NCBI GenBank assembly: GCA_002409965.1
Contig: DHON01000029.1
Coordinates: 93,124 to 99,468, forward strand
Reading direction: 5' to 3'
From: Firmicutes bacterium UBA5389
Lineage (GTDB): Bacteria > Bacillota > DTU025
DNA: 6,345 bases
Under the pieces are notes generated by a model. The model saw only the letters and a list, made by a program, of their open reading frames with translations. It did not search any database and was not told where the DNA came from. Positions 1-6,239 of the stretch are shown here, one piece after another (position 1 is the stretch's first letter; every line of letters starts with the position of its first letter). Position numbers and translations under genes: made by a program.

Positions 1-576
1 CTTCAGATGGGCGAGTCCGGTTTCTTCCTGAGCGATCTCGAGCGCAATCCGCTGCCGGATTCGTTCGACGTGTCGATTGCCCGCGCCGAAGACGCCAGGC
101 CAACGGCGGACGGCATACGCAGACTGGCGGGAGTTTCCGATATCATATATGGTCAGAAGTGGGTTGACAACCTTGTCGGCGCTTTGCGAGTTTTGTGGGG
201 CGTCACGGGCGCCGTTGCTGGTCTGGTGCTGGTGGGCGCGAGCCTGATCGTGTCGAACACCATCAAGCTGTCGGTATTCGCCAGGCGCAAGGAAATCGAG
301 ATAATGAAACTGGTCGGCGCTGCCGATGGGTTCATCCTGTTTCCGTTCGTGATTGAAGGCTTGGTGATCGGGCTTGTGGGTGCCGCGATGGCCACGGCGC
401 TTGTGACCGCCGGCTACGTGGGGCTGGCGGCCTGGGCCCAATCGGCGGCATCGTTCGTTTGCATCGTGAGCGATCCGGCTCGCCTGAAGCCGGCTGCCCT
501 GGGCATGATTGTGTTCGGCGCAGTGGTGGGTTTGACCGGAAGCGCCATTTCGGTCCGGCGCTATCTGAGGGTGTGA
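1..576 (+). CDS. ftsX: Cell division ABC transporter permease FtsX (5'-truncated by window edge)
   Basis: This is the C-terminal 191 codons of FtsX, the membrane subunit that pairs with the ATPase FtsE. It relays FtsE ATP hydrolysis to cell-wall hydrolases outside the membrane. The reading frame is open from base 1, and the ATG at position 7 is internal, because FtsX proteins are usually about 300 residues and the first 100 or so would lie to the left. Visible parts are the end of the extracellular loop, including the NPLPDSF segment, then three hydrophobic segments at about residues 57-85, 108-142 and 162-182 (counted from the ATG at 7). Between the first two lies the cytoplasmic stretch FARRKEIEIMKLVGA, which is characteristic of FtsX/MacB-type permeases and contacts the ATPase. 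A short basic tail ends the protein. The next gene encodes a coiled-coil M23 protein, the expected type of FtsX partner. The identification is confident from both motif and context. Confidence 0.95.
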   Translation, partial: LQMGESGFFLSDLERNPLPDSFDVSIARAEDARPTADGIRRLAGVSDIIYGQKWVDNLVGALRVLWGVTGAVAGLVLVGASLIVSNTIKLSVFARRKEIEIMKLVGAADGFILFPFVIEGLVIGLVGAAMATALVTAGYVGLAAWAQSAASFVCIVSDPARLKPAALGMIVFGAVVGLTGSAISVRRYLRV

Positions 577-606
577 GGAGAGCTTGAGGCTGTAGCTTGG
601 GCTAGT

Positions 607-612
607 GGGGGG
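607..612 (+). promoter_or_regulatory. Possible G-rich ribosome binding site for the M23 gene
   Basis: A run of six G lies 8 bases before ATG 621. It is not a canonical AGGAGG, but it is the only plausible Shine-Dalgarno sequence near this start. It argues for ATG 621 over the GTG at 612, which overlaps the run. Confidence 0.4.
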
Positions 613-620
613 TGTGCCGC

Positions 621-1847
621 ATGAAACGCAAGCCGGCGAGACTGTCTCTGCTCGGGGGGTTGGCGGCGTTGGCTTTGTTGGCGGTGACTCTGGGTCTCAT
701 CAACGGTCCGGCGCTAGCAAGCTCCGATGCCGGCGAGCTGTCCACCAAAAGGGATCAGCTTGGCGGTATCCAGGCGCAGATTGAGAAAATCAGGAAGACT
801 GTGTCGAAGTATCGAACAGAGGAGAAGAACGCTCTGGCTGCGCTGCAGAAGGTCGAGGACAAGCTGGAGACGCTTCAGGCCAGCATTGGCGCGACCAACA
901 GGAAGCTGGGCAGCGCTGAGAAACAGCTGGCGCAGGCAGACGCCGAATTGCGCGCTGCAGAGCGGCAGCTGGAGGCGGCGACCCGGGAGTACCAGGCTTC
1001 CGTGGAGGGGCTAGGCGCTCGCCTCGTCGAGTTGTACAAGATGGGACCCAGTTCCTATCTAGAACTGCTCTTCAGTTCGCAGGATTTTGCCGACTTCGTT
1101 ACCCGGTATGAGTTCGCGAAGATGATCGTGCGGCAAGATGCTGATGTTTTCCTGCAGCTCAGGGCGGAGAAGGATTCGCTGGAGGAGCGGAAGCAAGACA
1201 TCGGTGAGCGCCAGACGCGCCTGGAGGCCTCCAAAAAGGAGATAGCTCTGCTCTCAGCCAGCCTCGCCAGCGAGAAGAAACGAGTAGAGCAGGCCATGGA
1301 CGAGCGAGCTTACTACCTCGATCGTGTGCAGGCCGAAAGAGCCCGTTGGGAGAAGGAGCTTGCGGAGGAAGAACGGCAGTCGCGCGAGCTGGAACGGGTC
1401 ATACGGGAAATGCAGGAGCGGCTCGGGAAATCAGGCCAGCTCGCCAAGTGGACGGGCAAGTTTATCTGGCCGGTGGCCGGGGGGCGGCTCTCTCGGCCTT
1501 TCGGCTGGGACATCCACCCGATCTTCCGCGACAGGCGTTTTCACTCAGGCATCGATATTGCTATCGGCTCCGGCACGCCCGTAAAGGCCGTTGCAGACGG
1601 ATACGTGCTGATGGCCGGGTGGATCAACGGCTACGGCAACACTGTCATACTCGATCATGGCGGGGGACTGTCCACGCTGTATGCGCACAATAAGTCAGTG
1701 TCCACAAGCGCTGGCAAAGCGGTGCTCCAAGGTGATATCATATGTAAGGTGGGGTCTACCGGTATCTCGACAGGACCCCATCTTCACTTTGAGGTGAGGC
1801 AGGACGGCTCGCCTCAGAACCCCATGAATATGCTGCCCGCTCGCTAG
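621..1847 (+). CDS. Secreted coiled-coil M23 (LytM) peptidoglycan endopeptidase, EnvC/PcsB-like FtsEX partner
   Basis: The protein has 408 residues and is predicted to be exported, cutting peptide cross-links in peptidoglycan under FtsEX control. A signal peptide (KRK, then a hydrophobic core) ends at about GPALA-SS, residues 29-35. Residues 36-275 are rich in Glu, Lys, Gln, Ala and Arg in coiled-coil pattern. They are broken by a central hinge with SYLELLFSSQDFADFVTRYE, a segment typical of EnvC/PcsB/CwlO-type proteins. The C-terminal M23 domain covers about 285-405. It keeps the zinc ligands H308 and D312 (HSGID) and H389 (HLH, 387-389), plus H356 in YAH, so it looks catalytically competent, unlike E. 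coli EnvC, which is degenerate. ATG 621 is preferred over an in-frame GTG at 612, because the G-rich stretch at 607-612 is 8 bases from the ATG but touches the GTG. It lies 44 bp after ftsX. Confidence 0.9.
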   Translation: MKRKPARLSLLGGLAALALLAVTLGLINGPALASSDAGELSTKRDQLGGIQAQIEKIRKTVSKYRTEEKNALAALQKVEDKLETLQASIGATNRKLGSAEKQLAQADAELRAAERQLEAATREYQASVEGLGARLVELYKMGPSSYLELLFSSQDFADFVTRYEFAKMIVRQDADVFLQLRAEKDSLEERKQDIGERQTRLEASKKEIALLSASLASEKKRVEQAMDERAYYLDRVQAERARWEKELAEEERQSRELERVIREMQERLGKSGQLAKWTGKFIWPVAGGRLSRPFGWDIHPIFRDRRFHSGIDIAIGSGTPVKAVADGYVLMAGWINGYGNTVILDHGGGLSTLYAHNKSVSTSAGKAVLQGDIICKVGSTGISTGPHLHFEVRQDGSPQNPMNMLPAR

Positions 1848-1937
1848 CGCAGGAGCTGAGTTCGGGAGCATTGTGGGCGGCATGAGGCCTGTCGATGGGC
1901 ATACGATGTATGGATTGCTGAAAGCGAGTGTGTGGCG

Positions 1938-3260
1938 ATGTCTGTGGATAGAAACGGCCGAGGCGGTAGCCGGTCGGGTTGGCTCGCGGCGCTAGGCGTG
2001 GCTCTGGCTGTGATGGTCGCGTTCGCCGTGGCCGCCCCGTCAGTAGACGGCGTGCAGCCAGGGGATCCCGGCGCAGAGCAGCCGAAGTTTAGGGATGTGA
2101 AGACGGCCCTGGAGGCCATGTACCTTGTCAAGGGCGAGTTCTACAAGCCGGTGTCGCTGTCGACTCTTGTTAAGGGTTACCTGTCCGAGGGGACTGTCCC
2201 TGGTATGCTGGGTGTGCTGGGAGATCCGTACACTCGGTACATGAGCCCCAAGGAGTTTCAGACGCTCAGGGATGACTCAGCCGGAGTATTCGGCGGCATC
2301 GGGATCCTGGTGGGGATACGCGATGAGCAGATCACTATCATCTCGCCGATCGAGAACACTCCGGGGATGAGGGCCGGCCTGATGCCCGGCGACCACATCG
2401 TGGAGATAGACGGAGTGTCCACCGCGGGGATGGCGCTTGACGGCGCTGTATCAATGATGAGGGGCGAGCCCGGCACACCCGTCACGCTGGTCGTCGAACG
2501 GCGGTATCCAGCTGGACGCCTAACCATGGAGATTGTGCGCGATATCATCGATGCCCCTGCTACCCGTGGATACATGTTAGATCGTTCCTCGGGAGTCGGC
2601 TATGTCGAACTGCGAACGTTTTCGCAGAAGGCGGGCGACGACATTGAAACTGAGGTCGGCAAGCTGCTTGACCAAGGCATGAGAGGGCTCATCCTCGACC
2701 TCCGCTATAACGGAGGCGGGCTGGTTACGCAGGCAGTGGAGGTTTCAAGCAAGTTCATGCCTTCGGGCGCTGTCATGCACGTTCGTGGTAGGGACGGCCA
2801 GAAGAAGACGCTCTATACAGTGGGGCGACGCATGAGCGATGTACCTATGGTGGTGCTGGTAAATGAGTACACGGCTTCGGCATCGGAGATAGTGTCGGGA
2901 GCGCTGCAAGACACCAAGGCAGCCATCATCGTCGGCGTCCCCACGTTCGGCAAGGGGCTTGTGCAGACCCTCTTCCCACTGTCGGACGGGTCGGGGCTGG
3001 CGGTGACCACGCAGATATACCTGACAGCTGGGGGCAGAGAGATAACACCCGACTCGCCCATCAGGCCAGACGTCGAAGTGAACGCTCTCACCCCGGAAGA
3101 ACTGGAGGCGATCAGGAGCGGGCAGGCGAAGGGCGATGAGCCGACGACCGCAGAGGACCTGCTGCGAATAGACCCGGCTCTTGACCCTCAGCTCCGCAAG
3201 GCGCTGGAGATACTGATCGATCAGATCGAGTCCGGCCAACCGGCGCGGAGCGCGGCATGA
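1938..3260 (+). CDS. S41 family C-terminal processing protease (CtpA/CtpB type) with PDZ domain
   Basis: This is a 440-residue membrane-anchored or secreted serine protease of the tail-specific (CtpA/CtpB/Prc) family, acting outside the cytoplasmic membrane. One N-terminal hydrophobic segment (about residues 15-33) serves as signal or anchor. A helical region with LGDPYTRYMSPKEF follows, then a PDZ domain at about 114-190 (GIGILVG, GLMPGDHIVEIDG) and the S41 core at about 215-385, with LILDLRYNGGG. The catalytic serine is S314 in TASASEI, the general-base lysine is K339 in TFGKG, and Q343 completes the Ser-Lys-Gln set. The Ser-Lys spacing of 25 matches E. coli Prc. ATG 1938 is chosen over an in-frame GTG at 1932, but the ribosome site is weak (GAG at 1926-1928). 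It follows the M23 gene by 90 bp and overlaps the next gene. By analogy with Pseudomonas CtpA, substrates may include cell-wall hydrolases such as its neighbour. That is inference. Confidence 0.95.
   Translation: MSVDRNGRGGSRSGWLAALGVALAVMVAFAVAAPSVDGVQPGDPGAEQPKFRDVKTALEAMYLVKGEFYKPVSLSTLVKGYLSEGTVPGMLGVLGDPYTRYMSPKEFQTLRDDSAGVFGGIGILVGIRDEQITIISPIENTPGMRAGLMPGDHIVEIDGVSTAGMALDGAVSMMRGEPGTPVTLVVERRYPAGRLTMEIVRDIIDAPATRGYMLDRSSGVGYVELRTFSQKAGDDIETEVGKLLDQGMRGLILDLRYNGGGLVTQAVEVSSKFMPSGAVMHVRGRDGQKKTLYTVGRRMSDVPMVVLVNEYTASASEIVSGALQDTKAAIIVGVPTFGKGLVQTLFPLSDGSGLAVTTQIYLTAGGREITPDSPIRPDVEVNALTPEELEAIRSGQAKGDEPTTAEDLLRIDPALDPQLRKALEILIDQIESGQPARSAA
3247..3250 (+). promoter_or_regulatory. Ribosome binding site inside the protease gene for the PDZ membrane gene
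   Basis: GGAG lies 6 bases before ATG 3257, within the last codons of the S41 protease. It supports the start that overlaps the protease stop codon (ATGA, 3257-3260), so translation of the two genes is probably coupled. Confidence 0.6.
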
Positions 3261-4525
3261 CTCTTCTGGCCATCATCCTCAGAAGCATCGTAGACGTACT
3301 TGCGTACCCTGCTACGATGCTTCTCTTCTGGGTGGTGATGGCCATCGTGTACTACCGATACAGGCGCCTCGCGGCGCTGGAAAGACAGTGGACCGCCAGA
3401 TCGCCATCGCCGCTGACTCGGACCATGCAGTCGCTGGGAGAGGGAGTCGTGGGCGGAGTCGCGGCAAGTCTGCTCTTCGTCTTGCTCGGCCCGTCAATAG
3501 ACCGGATGGGACTGGGCTTTCTGTTGCCGGCGGCTCTGGCACTCGCTATGCTGGACGCCCGTTTCGTCTGCTTCTCGTACGCTGCGGGCCTAGCGTGCAT
3601 CTGCAATCTGCTGTTGGGTTGGCCTGCGCTCGACGTTGCATCAGCCGCCTCAGTGGTGGGAGTGCTGCATCTGATCGAAGCCGGCTTGATCTGGGCCACG
3701 GGCCACCGCGGGGCCATCCCCGTGCTGGTCTCGGGCCTTGATGGCAGGCCTGCGGGTGCTTTTCTGATGGAGCGTTTCTGGCCGGTGCCCGCGGCTATCG
3801 GTTTGATGCTCTACTATCCGATCTCGTCCGTTCTTCCCGATGTGATCGCGATGCCCCAGTGGTGGCCTCTGATAAAGTCGACCGCCCCAGTGCCCGAGGG
3901 GATGCAGGCTGTGTATGCGCTGGTGGGCTTGACGGCGATTCTAGGCTACAGCGACCTAACCTATACCCGGCTGCCGCGCCGGAAAACCGGGGTGACGGCG
4001 GCCATGTCCGCGGCCTATAGCCTGATCCTGCTGGGCCTGGCGGTGCTGTCGTCGACGCGCCGGTGGGCATTGTGGGCTGCGGCGCTGTTTTCGCCGGCCG
4101 GCCATGAGCTGATGGTCTGTCTTTTGCGAATGGCCGAAATGGACGGGCGACCGGTATTCCAGGTTCCCGCATGCGGAAGCGGGGTAATGGTTGCCGATGT
4201 GGACCCGAGATCGCCTGCCTGGGAAGTGGGCGTGAGGCGGGGAGACGTGATAGAGGCGGTCAACTGCCGGCCTGTGTCATCCACAGATGAGATGTTAGGG
4301 GCCATGAACGTCTCGCCCATCGCAATCGTGATGGATGTGCGGTCTGCGCTTCCCGGGCGGCCGGCGCACGTTCGGACCGTCCAGATAAGAGGTGCTCGGG
4401 CAGGGCTGGGATTGCATCTGGTGCCGCAGGCAGGCGACTACCCTGACGTGCGTTTGGCTCGCACTGGCCGCGTGTCGCTCCTGATCCGGTGCCTTAAGGC
4501 TCGCTTGGGCCGGCGGAGGAAGTGA
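3257..4525 (+). CDS. Multipass membrane protein with C-terminal PDZ domain (MinJ-like architecture)
   Basis: The protein has 422 residues. About the first 290 form a hydrophobic region with some seven or eight likely membrane segments, roughly at 4-32, 64-81, 85-120 (probably two), 128-147, 176-195, 216-234 and 245-275. A cytoplasmic-looking basic stretch (YYRYRRLAALERQW) follows the first. The C-terminal part, about 303-380, reads as a PDZ domain: SGVMVADVDPRSPAWEVGVRRGDVIEAVN carries the usual hydrophobic strand and GxxxGDxI turn. A basic tail ends with RLGRRRK. No protease or other catalytic motif is visible, so it is more likely a scaffold or topological factor. The same architecture and a neighbourhood with ctpB and ftsEX are known for B. 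subtilis MinJ, a division-site adaptor. Orthology is not shown here. It overlaps the protease stop by 4 bases, so the two products are probably made together. Confidence 0.8.
   Translation: MTLLAIILRSIVDVLAYPATMLLFWVVMAIVYYRYRRLAALERQWTARSPSPLTRTMQSLGEGVVGGVAASLLFVLLGPSIDRMGLGFLLPAALALAMLDARFVCFSYAAGLACICNLLLGWPALDVASAASVVGVLHLIEAGLIWATGHRGAIPVLVSGLDGRPAGAFLMERFWPVPAAIGLMLYYPISSVLPDVIAMPQWWPLIKSTAPVPEGMQAVYALVGLTAILGYSDLTYTRLPRRKTGVTAAMSAAYSLILLGLAVLSSTRRWALWAAALFSPAGHELMVCLLRMAEMDGRPVFQVPACGSGVMVADVDPRSPAWEVGVRRGDVIEAVNCRPVSSTDEMLGAMNVSPIAIVMDVRSALPGRPAHVRTVQIRGARAGLGLHLVPQAGDYPDVRLARTGRVSLLIRCLKARLGRRRK
4515..4520 (+). promoter_or_regulatory. Strong ribosome binding site that decides the deacetylase start
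   Basis: GGAGGA sits 7 bases before ATG 4528, 10 before ATG 4531, and only 1 before the in-frame GTG at 4522. This spacing favours ATG 4528 and makes the GTG very unlikely. The site lies inside the end of the PDZ gene. Confidence 0.75.
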
Positions 4526-4527
4526 AG

Positions 4528-6228
4528 ATGATGAGCAGTGAGGGCAGGTCCAGGCGAAGCGTCGCCGAGGTGCGCGCGGCGCTGACACTCGCTCTCGTGC
4601 TGGCGGTTATGGCGGCGGGGTGCTCCAACGGCAAGCCCGCGGTGTCGCATGAAAGCGGCAAGACGATTCATGATTATTGCGACAGATCCGATGCGGCGGC
4701 GAGGGCCATTGTGAAGCAACTGGAGGCTTCGGGCGTGCTCGAGCCGGGCGCGCGACCGCGACCGGGCGTTCAGCGGAACATCCGCCCGTCCAGTAAGGCC
4801 GATTTGTACGTGCGATGGAATGTGGCGACGTATGATGCGCCGCAGTGGTACGGGAGTCCGGACCTATTGGCGTATGTTGTTTCGCGCGCCGTGCGCAAGG
4901 CTGGGGCAACGCTAGCGTCACAGGCCGATGCTCCGAACGCTGTGGTTTTCAGCATCAGCTTCAGCGACCGCAGCCTCAAAGGGTTGGCCGACTCGTTGGA
5001 AGCGGTGCGTCTTGTGGTGCCATTCAGGCTCGACGATGCCCAAGCCAGCCGCCCGGCGGCGGTGCCCGCGGCGCCTGCCCAGGGCAGTGGCCCAGAAATG
5101 TATCAGGATTTGGTGGGCGGCGATCGGCCGGACGAGCCCGAGGAGTATGTGCCCAAGGAGGCGCCTCTGACAGCGGCCGAACCGGGGCAGGCTTCGAGGA
5201 CCCGGGCGAGGCTGGCGATTGTCATCGATGATCTGGGCAACGGCGCTACTGGAACTGAGCAGCTGTTTCAGATAGAGGTCCCGCTTACCGTGGCGGTGCT
5301 TCCGGAAGGCAGTCGCGCTAGAAGCGAGGCAACGACAGCCAGTCAGCATGGTTTCGCGGTCTTGCTGCACCAGCCGATGGAGCCGCACGACCCGGCCAAA
5401 CGCCCGGGACGCGGAGCCATCATTGCCGGCATGGGCGAGGATGAGATCAGAGAAGCGTTGGGCGCTAACTTGGCGATTGTACCGAACGCCATCGGCGTCA
5501 ACAACCACATGGGCTCCAAGGTCACTGAAGACCGCGATGCGATGAGCACCATCATGGATGAGGTGTTTAGCAGGGGCCTATTCTTCTTCGACAGCAGGAC
5601 TACTCCAAACTCGGCGGCGCCGCGCGTGGCGCGGGAGATGGGCGCGCCGCTGCTCGAGAACGCGTGCTTCCTCGACCACATCGCAGACGAGGAGTATGTA
5701 GTCGACCAGATCAGGGCGGCGGCGCGCATTGCGATATCGCGTGGGACGGCAGCGGTCATAGGCCACGTGCGACCGACTACCGTACGGGCTCTGGCCAGGA
5801 TGATCCCGGAACTGGAGGCTGCAGGCGTCCAGCTTGTGAGGCTGGATGAGCTGATGCCCGAGAACTGGAAGTCGACCGTGGCGAAGCTGCGGAAGCCGAC
5901 CGCGGAGACATCCGCCCGGCTAACTGCGGAGCCGCCAGCCCAACCAGCTGCGGAACCACCTGCCGAACCCTCCGCGGAGCTCTCCGCGGAGCCGCCTGCC
6001 CAGCCGGCTGCGGAACCACCTGCCGAACCCTCCGCGGAGCCGCCAGGCCAACCAGCTGCGGAACCACGTGCCGAACCCTCCGCGGAGCCGCCAGGCCAGC
6101 CCAATACCGAGCTCCCTGCGGAGCCATCGACTAGTGCCACGGCATCACCGACCCTGGAGACGCGGGAGAGCCCCACTACGCCTGCATCAACAGATGCAGC
6201 AACGGACACGCCTGCGCCGGAGGACTAG
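4528..6228 (+). CDS. Divergent polysaccharide deacetylase family lipoprotein with Pro/Ala/Glu repeat tail
   Basis: The 566-residue protein has three parts. A lipoprotein-like signal (RSRR, hydrophobic core, VMAAGC) puts the lipidated cysteine at C32; the lipobox is relaxed, with Ala at -3. Residues 33-227 contain an unrecognised region followed by a low-complexity linker rich in Pro, Ala and Glu. Residues about 228-446 form the divergent polysaccharide deacetylase domain (Pfam Polysacc_deac_2, formerly DUF610, as in E. coli YibQ). Its motifs are IDDLG at 233-237, HQPMEP at 281-286, NNHMGS at 325-330, FFFDSRT at 352-358, FLD at 381-383 and GHVRP at 412-416. The Asp and His residues expected for a metal site are present, but the activity and substrate of this family are not well established. 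The tail from about 450 is Pro/Ala/Glu-rich and repeat-encoded. The gene starts 2 bases after the PDZ gene. It probably acts at the outer membrane face on wall or surface glycan. Confidence 0.88.
   Translation: MMSSEGRSRRSVAEVRAALTLALVLAVMAAGCSNGKPAVSHESGKTIHDYCDRSDAAARAIVKQLEASGVLEPGARPRPGVQRNIRPSSKADLYVRWNVATYDAPQWYGSPDLLAYVVSRAVRKAGATLASQADAPNAVVFSISFSDRSLKGLADSLEAVRLVVPFRLDDAQASRPAAVPAAPAQGSGPEMYQDLVGGDRPDEPEEYVPKEAPLTAAEPGQASRTRARLAIVIDDLGNGATGTEQLFQIEVPLTVAVLPEGSRARSEATTASQHGFAVLLHQPMEPHDPAKRPGRGAIIAGMGEDEIREALGANLAIVPNAIGVNNHMGSKVTEDRDAMSTIMDEVFSRGLFFFDSRTTPNSAAPRVAREMGAPLLENACFLDHIADEEYVVDQIRAAARIAISRGTAAVIGHVRPTTVRALARMIPELEAAGVQLVRLDELMPENWKSTVAKLRKPTAETSARLTAEPPAQPAAEPPAEPSAELSAEPPAQPAAEPPAEPSAEPPGQPAAEPRAEPSAEPPGQPNTELPAEPSTSATASPTLETRESPTTPASTDAATDTPAPED
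5926..6129 (+). repeat. 48-bp in-frame tandem repeat, four units, encoding Pro/Ala/Glu tail
   Basis: Four 48-bp units begin at 5926, 5986, 6034 and 6082. A 12-bp insert (encoding AELS, 5974-5985) lies between the first two. The consensus product is AEPPAQPAAEPPAEPS, itself built of four-residue AEPx-like steps, so a 12-bp subrepeat is nested in each unit. Unit 2 differs from unit 1 at 3 of 48 bases and unit 3 from unit 1 at 2. The fourth, AEPPGQPNTELPAEPS, is more diverged. All units keep the reading frame. This suggests recent expansion by unequal recombination or slippage, and copy number may vary between strains. The product should be an extended, acidic and flexible segment, perhaps a spacer in the cell wall. 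Confidence 0.92.
6182..6199. repeat. Small inverted repeat near the deacetylase stop codon
   Basis: CTGCATC and GATGCAG form a 7-bp perfect stem around a 4-base loop (AACA), in the last codons of the deacetylase gene. No T-run follows, so it is not a standard intrinsic terminator. It could be chance or an RNA stem that affects 3' stability. Confidence 0.35.
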
Positions 6229-6239
6229 CCGGCGCCGGC
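6228..6239. repeat. Perfect 12-bp GC palindrome at the deacetylase stop codon
   Basis: GCCGGCGCCGGC reads the same on both strands and starts at the last base of the TAG stop. With no loop and no T-tract it is a poor intrinsic terminator. In GC-rich DNA such a palindrome may be chance, though it could contribute to a Rho-type or stem-based transcript end. Confidence 0.35.

Noticed and set aside
1882..1995. Possible small gene starting at ATG 1882 in the 90-bp gap before the protease gene
   Set aside because: It is about 37 codons, runs out of frame into the protease start, and has no good ribosome site or recognisable peptide character.
2745..3239. Minus-strand open frame of 164 codons opposite the S41 catalytic region
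   Set aside because: The + strand encodes the conserved Ser/Lys/Gln active site here; the antisense product has no domain-like features.
4918..5508. Minus-strand open frame of 196 codons
   Set aside because: It lies wholly opposite the N-terminal half of the deacetylase gene, has no recognisable motif and no reason for a second gene there.
5343..6209. Long minus-strand open frame of 288 codons opposite the deacetylase gene
   Set aside because: Its product is a Gly/Ser/Ala-rich mirror of the repeat tail, without any domain. The + strand frame carries clear deacetylase motifs, a lipoprotein signal and a strong ribosome site, so the minus frame is a shadow of GC-rich coding DNA.
6182..6239. 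Intrinsic terminator at the end of the deacetylase gene
   Set aside because: Stems exist at 6182-6199 and 6228-6239, but neither is followed by a T-run, and the second has no loop.
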